From assembly GCF_018531375.1 (NCBI RefSeq), contig NZ_JAHBOH010000001.1, positions 2,790,001 through 2,854,000 of the forward strand: a DNA stretch of 64,000 nucleotides, given 5' to 3'. Position numbers and translations under genes: made by a program. This document shows, in pieces, positions 16,574 through 24,926 of this stretch. How positions within the stretch are numbered: position 1 is the first letter of the stretch; the number at the start of each line of letters is the position of its first letter. The notes beneath the pieces are model-generated. The model saw only the letters and a program-made list of their open reading frames with translations, had not been told where the DNA came from and did not search any database. Source of the DNA: Cellulomonas fulva. GTDB taxonomy: Bacteria > Actinomycetota > Actinomycetes > Actinomycetales > Cellulomonadaceae.

Positions 16574-17062
16574 TCAGCTCGTGACCGTGTGCACCGCCCC
16601 GCCGGTGACCCGGACGAGCTCGTCGAACGTCGTAGGGAACACGGTGTGGGGCGTCCCGCCGGCCGCCCAGATCTGCCCGTGCTCCGCGAGCGACTCATCG
16701 ACGACGGTCTCGAGCGGCGCCGGGTGGCCCACGGGCGCGACCCCGCCGATCGCCTGGCCGGTGGCCGCGCGGACCTGCTCCGGCGTCGCGCGGTCGATCG
16801 ACGCCCGGCCCAGCCGGCGCGCCAACGCCACCGTGTCGACCCGGTGGCGCCCGCTGGTCATGACGAGCAGGGGCCGCCCGTCGGCCCAGAACACGAGGCT
16901 GTTCGCGATCTGGTCGACCAGGCAGCCGAGCGCCGCCGCGGCCTCGGCGGCCGTCCGGGCGGAGTCAGGCAGCTCGACGACCTCGCCGCGCACCCCGGCG
17001 TCGGCGAGCGCACGGGCCACGACGACCGAACGGGCGGGCAGCGGGGGCGACGGTGTGGTCAC
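16574..17062 (-). CDS. YbaK/EbsC-family aminoacyl-tRNA deacylase
   Basis: 162 aa. Matches the YbaK/ProX fold: LGCLVDQIANSLVFW, the MTSGRHRVD strand, ATGQAIGGVAPVGH (the conserved GG-x-x-P-x-G-x loop) and the C-terminal VFPTTFDELVRVT. Members hydrolyse mischarged tRNA such as Cys- or Ala-tRNA-Pro. The precise specificity cannot be read. GTG 17062 is chosen to fit family length; the longer frame upstream is unlikely. Confidence 0.88.
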   Translation of the reverse strand: MTTPSPPLPARSVVVARALADAGVRGEVVELPDSARTAAEAAAALGCLVDQIANSLVFWADGRPLLVMTSGRHRVDTVALARRLGRASIDRATPEQVRAATGQAIGGVAPVGHPAPLETVVDESLAEHGQIWAAGGTPHTVFPTTFDELVRVTGGAVHTVTS

Positions 17063-17106
17063 GCTCCCATCCTGCCGCAGGTCAGGGCGTCCGTGGCAAG
17101 CCCGCG

Positions 17107-18090
17107 TCAGCCGGCGGACGGCTCCGCGCCGGTCGTCGCGCGGCGCCGAGGCTGCAGGCGGACGTTCGGCAGGTCGGGCGCGGGGATCCGCTCGTCGTCG
17201 TGCCCGCGGACGTGCCCGAACCGGGCGTCGCGCCCGGCGGACTCCCACTCGGCGCGCGCGGCCGCGACCGCGGCGTGGTCGCGCCCCACGAAGTTCCACC
17301 ACATCACGAGGTCCTCGGCGAACGGCTCACCGCCGAGCAGCAGGAAGCGCGCCGGCTCGTCGCCGGCCACGTCGAGGGTCTCTCGCCCGTCGCCGAGGTA
17401 CAGGAGCGGGCCCGGGGCCACCTCGCGGCCCTCGACCACGAGGCGACCGGCCAGCACCAGCACGGCGTGCTCGTGGTCCGGGTCGAGCGGGAGGCGCGCG
17501 GCGGAGCCCGCCGCCACCGTCACGTCGGCACCGAGCAGCGGGGTGTGGACGCGCGCGGGCGACCGCAGCCCGCCCAGCTCACCGACCATCACGGTCGCCG
17601 CGACGCCGGGCGCACGCCACACGGGGAGGTCGGTGACCTGCTGGAAGGCGGCCGGTCCGTCGGCCGCGCCGTCGGGCAGCGCCACCCAGAGCTGCACCGC
17701 GTGCAGGCGACCCGGCCCGTCCACCGAGAGCTCGGAGTGCGCGATCCCCGCGCCCGCGGTCATGAGGTTGAGCTGCCCGGGCCGGACCACGACGTCGGAG
17801 CCGACGCTGTCCCGGTGCCGGATCTCGCCCACGAGCGGCCACGTCACCGTCTGCAGGCCGGTGTGCGGGTGCGGCAGCACGCGCATGTCCACGTCCTGCG
17901 GGCCGATCTCGTCGAGGAAGCACCAGGCGCCGACCGTCGGCAGCGAGCGCTGGGGGAGCGTGCGGCGGACCTGCATCCCGCGGATTCCGCCGAGCGGGAC
18001 CTCGCGCGCCTCGTGGAGGTCCAGCCGGGGGCCGGTGCGGCCGTGCCGTGCGCAGACCTCGGGCGCCGGCTGCGTCTCCAGGTTCGTCAT
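17107..18090 (-). CDS. Pirin-family protein
   Basis: 327 aa bicupin. The N-terminal cupin contains the pirin iron-site motif HPHTGLQTVTW with a downstream Glu (LVGEIRHRDS) and the conserved MTAGAGIAHSE. The C-terminal cupin ends at EDLVMWWNFVGR, the pirin_C signature. Some pirins act as quercetin 2,3-dioxygenases, others as redox-sensitive regulators. Which applies here is unknown. It lies 45 nt upstream of the ybaK-like gene in the same direction, so co-transcription is possible. Confidence 0.9.
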   Translation of the reverse strand: MTNLETQPAPEVCARHGRTGPRLDLHEAREVPLGGIRGMQVRRTLPQRSLPTVGAWCFLDEIGPQDVDMRVLPHPHTGLQTVTWPLVGEIRHRDSVGSDVVVRPGQLNLMTAGAGIAHSELSVDGPGRLHAVQLWVALPDGAADGPAAFQQVTDLPVWRAPGVAATVMVGELGGLRSPARVHTPLLGADVTVAAGSAARLPLDPDHEHAVLVLAGRLVVEGREVAPGPLLYLGDGRETLDVAGDEPARFLLLGGEPFAEDLVMWWNFVGRDHAAVAAARAEWESAGRDARFGHVRGHDDERIPAPDLPNVRLQPRRRATTGAEPSAG

Positions 18091-18348
18091 GGCCTCACTC
18101 TCGCACCGGATCGCGCGGTCGAGCGCACGGGGCGCTCACCACGCGCGTCAGGACGAGAAAGTTGCCGTGGCGCGCGTCCCGGCCGCACGCCCGGCCTCAC
18201 ACCCGGGCGGTCACTGGCGTCTACCTCGTGACGGGAGCGCCTCGGACCGGGCGGCACGGGAGCGGTGCCGTGCTGGACCGGGGGAGCGCCTCGGACGCCG
18301 ACTCCGGGGCTGCCGTCGCGAGCTGCTCGGGAAGGGGAGACTGGCACC

Positions 18349-18846
18349 GTGGACGAGCCCTTCGAGCACGTCGTGCGCCGGCACGGCGCGACCGTGCTCC
18401 GCGTGTGCCGCTCGGTCGTCGGCCACCACGACGCGCAGGACGCGTGGGCGGAGACGTTCCTCGCGGCGCTGCGCGCGTGGCCGGCGCTCGACGCCGGCGC
18501 CAACGTCGAGGCGTGGCTCGTCACGATCGCCCGCCGGAAGGCGCTCGACACGGTGCGCGGGTCCGCGCGACGTGCGGTCCCGGTCGACGTGCTGCCCGAG
18601 GCGGGCGAGCGGGTCGACGAGGCCGACGGGGTCGCCGACGGCCTCGACCTGTGGGCGGCGCTCGGCGCGCTCCCCGAGCGGCAGCGCCGCGCCGTGGCGC
18701 TGCACCACCTCGGCGGGCTGCCCTACCCGGAGGTCGCCGAGGTGCTGGGCGGCACGCCCGCGGCCGCGCGGCGGGCGGGCGCGGACGGGATCGCGACGCT
18801 GCGGCGCACCTACGCACGCTGGGACGACGAGGGAGAGCCACGATGA
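18349..18846 (+). CDS. ECF-like RNA polymerase sigma factor
   Basis: 165 aa with two of the sigma-70 regions. Region 2 runs FEHVVRRHGATVLRVCRSVVGHHDAQDAWAETFLAALRAW, and region 4 from LGALPERQRRAVALHHLGGLPYPEVAEVLGGTPAAARR. The linker is short. No anti-sigma gene is adjacent. GTG 18349 has GGAAGGGGAG about 9 nt upstream. The stop overlaps the start of the following alkyltransferase gene (ATGA), so the two are translationally coupled. The natural inference is a sigma factor tied to alkylation damage, but its regulon is not visible. Confidence 0.85.
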   Translation: MDEPFEHVVRRHGATVLRVCRSVVGHHDAQDAWAETFLAALRAWPALDAGANVEAWLVTIARRKALDTVRGSARRAVPVDVLPEAGERVDEADGVADGLDLWAALGALPERQRRAVALHHLGGLPYPEVAEVLGGTPAAARRAGADGIATLRRTYARWDDEGEPR

Positions 18847-19445
18847 ACGAGCAGCAGCACGCAGGGTCGGGCACCGTCGTCGACGACGGCGAGCTCGCCG
18901 CGCTGCACGCGCGGCTCGTGCGGGACGCCCGGGACGCCGGCCTGCTGGACGTCGCGTACCGGGTCTGGGAGGGGCCGGTCGGGCCGCTCCTGCTCGCGGC
19001 GACGCCGGCGGGCCTGGTGCGTGTGGCCTTCGCGGTCCAGGACCACGACGCGGTGCTGACCTCGCTCGCGACGCGCATCAGCCCGCGGGTGCTCGCGGCG
19101 CCCGGCCGCCTCGACGCCGTCGCGCGGCAGCTCGACGAGTACTTCGCCGGGCGGCGGCGGCAGTTCGACGTCCCGGTCGACCTGCGTCTTCTGGACGGGT
19201 TCCGCCGCACGGTCGTCGAGCGCCTCGGCGAGATCGGGTACGGCCGCACCGCGTCCTACGCCCAGGTGGCCGCGGCGTCGGGCAGCCCGCGGGCGGTGCG
19301 GGCCGTCGGCACGGCCTGCGCGCTGAACCCCGTGCCCGTGGTGCTGCCGTGCCACCGGGTGGTGCGCTCCGACGGCTCGCCCGGTCGCTACGCGGGCGGC
19401 GCCGAGGCGAAGCTGCTCCTGCTCGACCTGGAGCGGCGGGCGTAG
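18843..19445 (+). CDS. ogt: Methylated-DNA-protein-cysteine methyltransferase
   Basis: 200 aa. Suicide repair of O6-alkylguanine. The N-terminal domain holds GPLLLAATPAGLVRVAF. The C-terminal domain holds the helix-turn-helix region (YGRTASYAQVA) and the acceptor Cys170 in the PCHRVV motif, followed by the YAGGAEAK wing. Shares ATGA with the preceding sigma-factor gene, so synthesis of the two is coupled. The next gene starts 10 nt downstream. Confidence 0.93.
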   Translation: MNEQQHAGSGTVVDDGELAALHARLVRDARDAGLLDVAYRVWEGPVGPLLLAATPAGLVRVAFAVQDHDAVLTSLATRISPRVLAAPGRLDAVARQLDEYFAGRRRQFDVPVDLRLLDGFRRTVVERLGEIGYGRTASYAQVAAASGSPRAVRAVGTACALNPVPVVLPCHRVVRSDGSPGRYAGGAEAKLLLLDLERRA

Positions 19446-19455
19446 CGTGGCGCGC

Positions 19456-19830
19456 ATGTGCCGGAACATCACCACGCTGCGCGGGCTCGAGCCGCCCGCG
19501 ACGTCCGACGAGATCGAGGCCGCGGCGGTCCAGTACGTCCGCAAGGTCACCGGGGTCACGCGCCTGAGCGACGCGACCCGCGAGCCGTTCGAGGAGGCCG
19601 TGCGGGCGGTGGCCGCAGCGACCGCGCAGGTCATCGCCGCGCTGCCGGAGCGGCGGCAGCCGCCGACGACCGTGCCCCCGCTCCGGCGCGAGGACGTCCA
19701 GGCACGCATCGCCGCACGGATGGCGCAGCGCGAGGCCCACGAGCGGGCGCACGAGGCGGGCGTGGCGCACGTGCACGACGAGCACGGCGACATGGTGCTC
19801 GACGGCACCCCGGACACCGCCCGCGGCTGA
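19456..19830 (+). CDS. DUF2277-family protein
   Basis: 124 aa. The start MCRNITTLRGLEPPAT and the block AAVQYVRKVTGVTR match the DUF2277 family, whose function is unknown. The ATG at 19456 is chosen over the GTG 9 nt upstream because the family begins MCRNI. The C-terminal half is charged and alanine-rich, with a His-rich stretch (HERAHEAGVAHVHDEH) that might bind metal. Read closely after the sigma/ogt pair, so likely the last gene of that operon. Confidence 0.85.
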   Translation: MCRNITTLRGLEPPATSDEIEAAAVQYVRKVTGVTRLSDATREPFEEAVRAVAAATAQVIAALPERRQPPTTVPPLRREDVQARIAARMAQREAHERAHEAGVAHVHDEHGDMVLDGTPDTARG

Positions 19831-19840
19831 CCGCCCGGAC

Positions 19841-19896
19841 AAGCGTCGGACGAGCAGCGTCGGACGAGCAGCGTCGGACGAGCAGCGGCGGACGAG
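19841..19896. repeat. 14-bp tandem repeat, 4 copies
   Basis: Unit CAGCGTCGGACGAG, two copies perfect and two with one mismatch. It sits between two convergent stop codons and contains no gene. Confidence 0.9.
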
Positions 19897-19906
19897 GCGC
19901 CCGGTG

Positions 19907-20212
19907 TCAGCCCGAGATCGGCCAGGGCACCAGCCGGGGGATCCCGTCGGGAGCGACCGCGGCGACCGCCAGGAACCGCGCCTCGGCCCGGTGCAGCCGG
20001 ATGTGCTCGTCGAGCGACCACGTCGGGCCGTTGGTCAGCCGCATGCCGCACGCGCACTCGATCGAGACGCGCCCGTCGTCGGACGTCTGCACCTGCCCGA
20101 CGGTCGTGTGGTCGGTGAAGGCCTGGACCTTCGCCCGCCGCATCTGGGCGCTGACGGCCTCCTCGGGCGAAGGTCCCGCGGGGGTCGGGCTGCCGGTCTC
20201 GTCGGAGGTCAC
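19907..20212 (-). CDS. Small conserved hypothetical protein downstream of mqo
   Basis: 101 aa. Begins at a GTG that overlaps the mqo stop (GTGA), so it is translationally coupled to mqo. A CxC pair (IECACGMRL) and a nearby WSLDEHIRLHRAE segment with two His could form a metal site, but no family was recognised. The coupling suggests expression with malate oxidation; a functional link is only inferred. Confidence 0.65.
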   Translation of the reverse strand: MTSDETGSPTPAGPSPEEAVSAQMRRAKVQAFTDHTTVGQVQTSDDGRVSIECACGMRLTNGPTWSLDEHIRLHRAEARFLAVAAVAPDGIPRLVPWPISG

Positions 20213-21726
20213 GCTCGATGATCGGCCGAGAACGACGTCTCGTCCACCAGCTGCTCGAGCTCGAACGACTCGTCCCAGGTGCCGCCGCCGAGGCTCGGCA
20301 TCATCTCGCGCAGCTGGGGGCGCCAGGCCTCGACGCGGCCCGGGAAGCACCGCTCGAGCAGGTCCACCATCGTCGCCACGGCCGTGGAGGCGCCGGGGGA
20401 GGCGCCGAGCAGGCCGGCGATGCTGCCGTCGGCGGAGGTGACGAGCTCGGTCCCGAACTCGAGTGCGCCGCCGCCGGGGGCCTTCTTGATGACCTGGACG
20501 CGCTGGCCCGCCGTGATGAGCTCCCAGTCGCCCTCGCGCGCCGTCGGCATGAACTGGCGCAGCGTGCGCATGCGGTCCTGCGACGAGGCCGTGACCTCAC
20601 CGATGAGGTACTTCAGCAGGTCGAGGTTCCGCAGCCCGACCGAGACCATCGGGAGCAGGTTGCCGGGGCGGATCGAGCGGACCAGGTCCAGCCAGGAGCC
20701 GTGCTTGAGGAACTTCATGCTCCAGCCGGCGTACGGACCGAAGAGCAGGGCCGTCTCACCCTCGACCACGCGCGTGTCGAGGTGGGGGACGGACATGGGC
20801 GGGGCGCCGATCTCGGCGCGGCCGTAGACCTTGGCCTGGTGCTGCGCGACGACGGCGGGGTTGGTGGTGCGCAGGAACTGGCCGCTGATCGGGAAGCCGC
20901 CGTAGCCCTTGGCCTCGGGGATCCCCGACTTCTGCAGGAGGCCCAGGGCGCCGCCACCGGCGCCGATGAACACGAAGCGCGCGTCGACGGTCCGGGCGCG
21001 GCGGTGGCCGTTCCACCGCCGGTCGCGCACCGTCAGACGCCAGGTGCCGTCCGCGCGACGACGCAGCCGCGTCACCTCGGACTCGAGGTGCAGGTCGGCC
21101 CCGCGCAGCACCGCGTCCTGGACCATCGAGCGGGTGAGCGCGCCGAAGTCGACGTCGGTCCCGCCCGCGGCGCGGGTCGCGGCGACGGGCTCCGACGGGT
21201 CGCGGTCCGCGACGAGCAGGGGCGCCCAGCGGCCGATCTGCTCGGGGTCGGTGCTGAACTCGAGGTCCGAGAACAGGGGGTGCTCGCGCAGCGTCTCGAA
21301 CCGGCGCCGGAGGTAGTCCACGCCCTCCGCACCGCGGACGAACGTCATGTGCGGCGTGGTGGACACGAAGCCGGTGCCGAGCGGCAGGCGGTCGCGGCCC
21401 GCGAGGAAGTGCCAGAGCTCGCGCGAGAGCTCGAACTGCTCGTTGATCGTGACGGCCTTGCCGATGTCGATCGTGCCGTCGGGGCGCTGCGGCGTGTAGT
21501 TCAGCTCGCAGAGCGCGGCATGGCCGGTGCCGGCGTTGTTCCAGGGGTTCGAGCTCTCCTGCGCGAGGCCGTCGCGCCGCTCGTGGATCTCGATGCGCCA
21601 CGTCGGCTCGAGCGTGCTGATGAGGCTCGCGAGCGTCGCGCTCATGATTCCGCCGCCGATCAGGACGACGTCGACGGGCCCGTCGTCGTGACGGCTGCCG
21701 GGGAGGGTGTTCCGGTCTGCTGGCAC
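20209..21726 (-). CDS. mqo: Malate:quinone oxidoreductase
   Basis: 505 aa, usual length for the family. Membrane-associated FAD enzyme oxidising malate to oxaloacetate and passing electrons to quinone. It replaces or supplements malate dehydrogenase in the TCA cycle of many actinobacteria. The N-terminal FAD motif VVLIGGGIMSATLASLI is followed by NNAGTGHAALCELNYT, FIGAGGGALGLLQKSGIPE and the C-terminal GASPGASTAVATM block. GTG start at 21726. Followed by a coupled 101-aa gene. Confidence 0.96.
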   Translation of the reverse strand: MPADRNTLPGSRHDDGPVDVVLIGGGIMSATLASLISTLEPTWRIEIHERRDGLAQESSNPWNNAGTGHAALCELNYTPQRPDGTIDIGKAVTINEQFELSRELWHFLAGRDRLPLGTGFVSTTPHMTFVRGAEGVDYLRRRFETLREHPLFSDLEFSTDPEQIGRWAPLLVADRDPSEPVAATRAAGGTDVDFGALTRSMVQDAVLRGADLHLESEVTRLRRRADGTWRLTVRDRRWNGHRRARTVDARFVFIGAGGGALGLLQKSGIPEAKGYGGFPISGQFLRTTNPAVVAQHQAKVYGRAEIGAPPMSVPHLDTRVVEGETALLFGPYAGWSMKFLKHGSWLDLVRSIRPGNLLPMVSVGLRNLDLLKYLIGEVTASSQDRMRTLRQFMPTAREGDWELITAGQRVQVIKKAPGGGALEFGTELVTSADGSIAGLLGASPGASTAVATMVDLLERCFPGRVEAWRPQLREMMPSLGGGTWDESFELEQLVDETSFSADHRA

Positions 21727-21887
21727 CGTTCGATAGTAAGTTGACGTCGAGATAGTCGACGGCGAGGCACCTGTGATCTTGCCGACATGTGACCTTCGTC
21801 TCTCGACGACCCCGGCGACGTGGTCCCGACGAGGCCGTGCCGTGGTCGCGGCGTGCGCGCACCCACCGGGGGAGGTACAACGAGACC

Positions 21888-22124
21888 ATGACTGGCGACA
21901 TCACCCGGGACCAGAACCGTGACAGCGGCCGCGACCTGGTCTCCGACCCCTCGGCCGAGCGCCTGGCCGACCGGGCCCCCGACGCGGCGCTGCTGGCGGC
22001 GGCCGACGCGCGCTCGGGCGGCGACGCCTCGCGGGCGCCGCGCTCGCTCACGGCCACGGAGCTCGAGCCCGACGACGAGGCGATCGCCAGCAACGAGGAC
22101 TGGGACGACCCGAACCGCCTCTGA
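21888..22124 (+). CDS. Small acidic hypothetical protein
   Basis: 78 aa, strongly acidic and Ala/Asp-rich, likely disordered. The end (DDEAIASNEDWDDPNRL) carries the only aromatic residue. ATG 21888 follows GGGGAGG at a suitable distance; the frame is open further upstream without support. Divergent from mqo. No family recognised. The clean ribosome-binding site argues that it is real. Confidence 0.55.
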   Translation: MTGDITRDQNRDSGRDLVSDPSAERLADRAPDAALLAAADARSGGDASRAPRSLTATELEPDDEAIASNEDWDDPNRL

Positions 22125-22157
22125 CCCGCGTCCGGCCGGCCGGGCCGCCGACGCCCC

Positions 22158-23348
22158 TCAGTCGAGGACGATGCCCGCTGCCTGCACCGCGCGCAGCAGC
22201 TCGTAGCCGTCGGCGCCCTGGAGCACGGCGATGCCGTCGTGCACCGCGCGGTGCTCGGCCCGCACCGTCTCCGGGGCGGGCGCGGGCAGGCCGTGCGCCA
22301 GCACGTGCTCGGCGAACGTGAGCTGCCGGATCAGGACCGCACGCACGTGCGCCGGCCGGTGGGCGGCCGCCGACGCGTAGATCTGCGGGTCGTGCTGGCC
22401 GTCGTCGCCCACCAGGACCCAGCGGATCTGCGGGAACTCGTCCATGAGCCGCCGCAGCTGGGAGAGCTTGTGCTCGCGCCCGCTGCGGAACCACCCGGTG
22501 TTGGTCGGTCCCCAGTCGGTGAGCAGCATGGGCCCGGCGGGGTACCCGAAGCGGCGCAGGAACCGGCCGACCGCGGGCGCGGCGTTCCAGGCGCCGGTCG
22601 ACAGGTAGACGACCGGGATGTCGGTGCGCCCGCCCAGCAGCCGGGCGTACAGGCCCGCCATGCCGGGCACCGGCTCGCGCGCGTTCTCGTGCCGGACGAG
22701 GGTGTTCCAGGCCGCGACGAACATGCGCGGCAGGCGCGTGACGACGACGGTGTCGTCGACGTCGCTGACCAGCCCCCAGCGCACGTCGGGGGAGATGACG
22801 TGCACCGGCGCGCTCGCCTCGGCGCCGCTCGTCGACCTCAGGCCGACGTCGTGCCAGCCCGGCTCGAGGTCGCTCTCGAGCCGCACGTCGAGGTAGCCGC
22901 CCCGGTCGGTCCGCACGTGGTGCGTCCGGCCGCCGACGCGGATCTCGAGCTCGGCCCCGGCGACCTGCGCGGTCGCGAACGAGCGCCAGCCCCGCACCGC
23001 GGTCGCCGTGGGCGCTCCGGCCTGCGCCGCTGCGCCGGCGCCGGGCAGGTCCTCGTCCCCGACCTCGGGCGCGGCGAGCAGCGTGCGGGCGAACACCCGG
23101 ACCCAGCCGGGCCCGCCGTAGCCGGCGTACGGCTCGATGCGCAGCGTCCAGCCGCGGCGCCGCATGACCGCGGCGACGCGTCGGTCGAACGCGTCCTCCA
23201 GCCGCGCTGCGGGGTGGAGGTGGGCCGCGGGGTTGGCCGACCCGGGGCGCGCCGCCCCGGGCCGGACCGCCCGCAGGACCTCGTGGCCCCCGGTCGACGG
23301 GTCGGGCCGGGCGGACCGGCCCGCCTGGTGACCAGGAGCGTCGCTCAC
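22158..23348 (-). CDS. DUF2183 (App1-like) phosphatase domain protein
   Basis: 396 aa. The C-terminal half is an App1/DUF2183 HAD-type phosphatase: DVDDTVVVTRLP holds the DxDxT nucleophile motif, and VYLSTGAWN and VLVGDDGQHDPQIY complete the HAD set. Yeast App1 is a phosphatidate phosphatase; bacterial substrates are not established. The N-terminal half has a beta-sandwich-like region (GGYLDVRLESDLEPGWHDV). GTG 23348 overlaps the upstream Dps stop (GTGA), so it is coupled to Dps. Confidence 0.85.
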   Translation of the reverse strand: MSDAPGHQAGRSARPDPSTGGHEVLRAVRPGAARPGSANPAAHLHPAARLEDAFDRRVAAVMRRRGWTLRIEPYAGYGGPGWVRVFARTLLAAPEVGDEDLPGAGAAAQAGAPTATAVRGWRSFATAQVAGAELEIRVGGRTHHVRTDRGGYLDVRLESDLEPGWHDVGLRSTSGAEASAPVHVISPDVRWGLVSDVDDTVVVTRLPRMFVAAWNTLVRHENAREPVPGMAGLYARLLGGRTDIPVVYLSTGAWNAAPAVGRFLRRFGYPAGPMLLTDWGPTNTGWFRSGREHKLSQLRRLMDEFPQIRWVLVGDDGQHDPQIYASAAAHRPAHVRAVLIRQLTFAEHVLAHGLPAPAPETVRAEHRAVHDGIAVLQGADGYELLRAVQAAGIVLD

Positions 23349-23929
23349 TCGGCCGCCGACGCCTTGCGTGCGGCACCGCCGGCGGCACGCGCCGCACCGG
23401 TCTCGGTGTGCGCGCTGCCCGTGCTGAGCGCACCACCCGACGACTCGAGGTGGGCGCGGACGAACCAGTGGAAGAGCTCGAGCTCGTGCAGGTGGCCCAC
23501 CAGGAGGTCGTTGGTGACCGTGTCGAGCTCCTCGGTGTCCTCGGCCGCCTGGCGGTGGTCGGTGATGACGCCGACGTAGACCTGGTCGAGCGCGCCGAGG
23601 TGCTCGATCGCCCCCGCGCGGCCGATCTCGTAGTCGTCCCACGTGCGGTTCTTCACGAGCGCACCGGGCGTGCCGACGGGGGCCACGCCGAGGGTCGCGA
23701 TGCGCTCGGCGATCGCGTCCACCATGAGCCGGACCGCGTCCACCTGGGGGTCGATCATCTCGTGCACCGCGATGAAGTGCGGGCCGACCACGTTCCAGTG
23801 GATGTGCTTCAGCGTGAGGGCCAGGTCGTTCAACGCGTCCAGGCGGGTCTGGAGGATCGCGGCGACCTTGGCGCCGTCCTCGGGCGTGAGGGAGGGGACG
23901 GTGTACTTCGGCAGGTCCTTGCGCGCCAA
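23345..23929 (-). CDS. dps: Dps-family ferritin-like DNA-protection protein
   Basis: 194 aa. Dps dodecamers store iron with H2O2 and protect DNA. The ferroxidase site residues appear in LTLKHIHWNVVGPHFIAVHEMID and the following D-x3-E segment, and LGVAPVGTPG and HLGALDQVYVGVITDHRQA match the family. The C-terminal tail beyond the four-helix core is Ser/Ala-rich. TTG 23929 is proposed because GAGGAG lies 9 nt upstream and the family starts here. The ATG at 24013 would add 28 unlikely residues. The stop overlaps the DUF2183 gene. Confidence 0.88.
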   Translation of the reverse strand: MARKDLPKYTVPSLTPEDGAKVAAILQTRLDALNDLALTLKHIHWNVVGPHFIAVHEMIDPQVDAVRLMVDAIAERIATLGVAPVGTPGALVKNRTWDDYEIGRAGAIEHLGALDQVYVGVITDHRQAAEDTEELDTVTNDLLVGHLHELELFHWFVRAHLESSGGALSTGSAHTETGAARAAGGAARKASAAE

Positions 23930-24029
23930 TGCTCTCAGCTCCTCGTTCGGTCGTGCGGGACGCCGGTGGGCGGCCCGGGAACAACGCTGCCTCACGGCCC
24001 CGCGGTCCGCCATCGCTGGCGGCGGGTGC

Positions 24030-24926
24030 TCATCCTGCCGTCTCGGCGAACGGGTCGCCGCGCTCGTCCAGCCGACGCACCACGTCGCGCGGCCCCAGCT
24101 GCTCGAGGCCCGGCCCGATCTCCTCCCACCACCGCGGTGCCGCGACGCGAGGCTGCTCGCGGCCGCGCAGCGAGTAGGGCGTGATCGTCGTCTTGGCCGG
24201 GTGGTTCTGGGACCAGTCGAGCAGGACCTTCCCGCCGCGGAGGTCCTTGCGCATGACCGCGACGACGAGCTTCGGGTGCGCGGCCGCGAGCGCCTGCGCG
24301 AGGTCGCGGGCGTACCGCCGGGTGTCGGCCGCGGGCCGCCGCCGGGGCAGCGGCGCGTACAGCTGCATGCCCTTGCTGCCCGAGGTCACCGGGACGGTCC
24401 GCTCGAGCCCGTCGGCGGCGAGCCGCTCGGCGACCAGGTGCGCCACCTGCGCGCACTCGTCGAGCCCGGCGCCGGGCCCGGGGTCCAGGTCGACGACGAG
24501 GCGGTCCGCGCCCCGCACCTTGCCCGCGGAGGTGACGCTCCACTGCGGGGTGTGCAGCTCGAGCGCCCCGGCGTTGGTGGCCCAGACGAGACCCGCGAGG
24601 TCGTCCAGGAACGGCAGGTCGAGCACCGTCCCCTCGTCGCCCTCGTCGTTCCCCGGCGCCGCCGGCAGGCGACGGTGCCGCAGCCAGTCGGGTGCGCCGC
24701 GGGGGACGTTCTTCTCGAAGAACGGCGAGCCGCCGACGCCGTCGGGGAACCGGATCCGGGTGACCGGACGGTCCTTGAGCTGGTTGAGGAGGGCGGGCGC
24801 GACGCGCACCACGTAGTCGATGAGCTCGGCCTTCGTGGTCCCGGCGGCAGGGTAGAGGACCTTGTCGAGGTGGGACACGCGCACGGGCACGCCGCCGACG
24901 TCGAGGACCTGGCGCTCGGGCGTCAT
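24030..24926 (-). CDS. LigD-type polymerase/primase domain protein (NHEJ)
   Basis: 298 aa, standalone archaeo-eukaryotic primase (AEP) domain like the LigD polymerase. The catalytic metal motif DLDPGPG lies near residue 150. SHLDKVLYP at the start, GSKGMQLYAPL and KVLLDWSQNHPAKTTITPYSLR are strong family signatures. Fills gaps at double-strand breaks during Ku-dependent end joining. It overlaps the preceding ligase gene (ATGA). LigD is often one polypeptide, but polymerase and ligase are separate genes here. No phosphoesterase domain is present. Confidence 0.93.
   Translation of the reverse strand: MTPERQVLDVGGVPVRVSHLDKVLYPAAGTTKAELIDYVVRVAPALLNQLKDRPVTRIRFPDGVGGSPFFEKNVPRGAPDWLRHRRLPAAPGNDEGDEGTVLDLPFLDDLAGLVWATNAGALELHTPQWSVTSAGKVRGADRLVVDLDPGPGAGLDECAQVAHLVAERLAADGLERTVPVTSGSKGMQLYAPLPRRRPAADTRRYARDLAQALAAAHPKLVVAVMRKDLRGGKVLLDWSQNHPAKTTITPYSLRGREQPRVAAPRWWEEIGPGLEQLGPRDVVRRLDERGDPFAETAG

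Noticed and set aside
15617..19567. 1316-codon plus-strand frame
   Set aside because: It spans antisense of UspA, YbaK and pirin and then another frame of sigma/ogt; no domain is visible.
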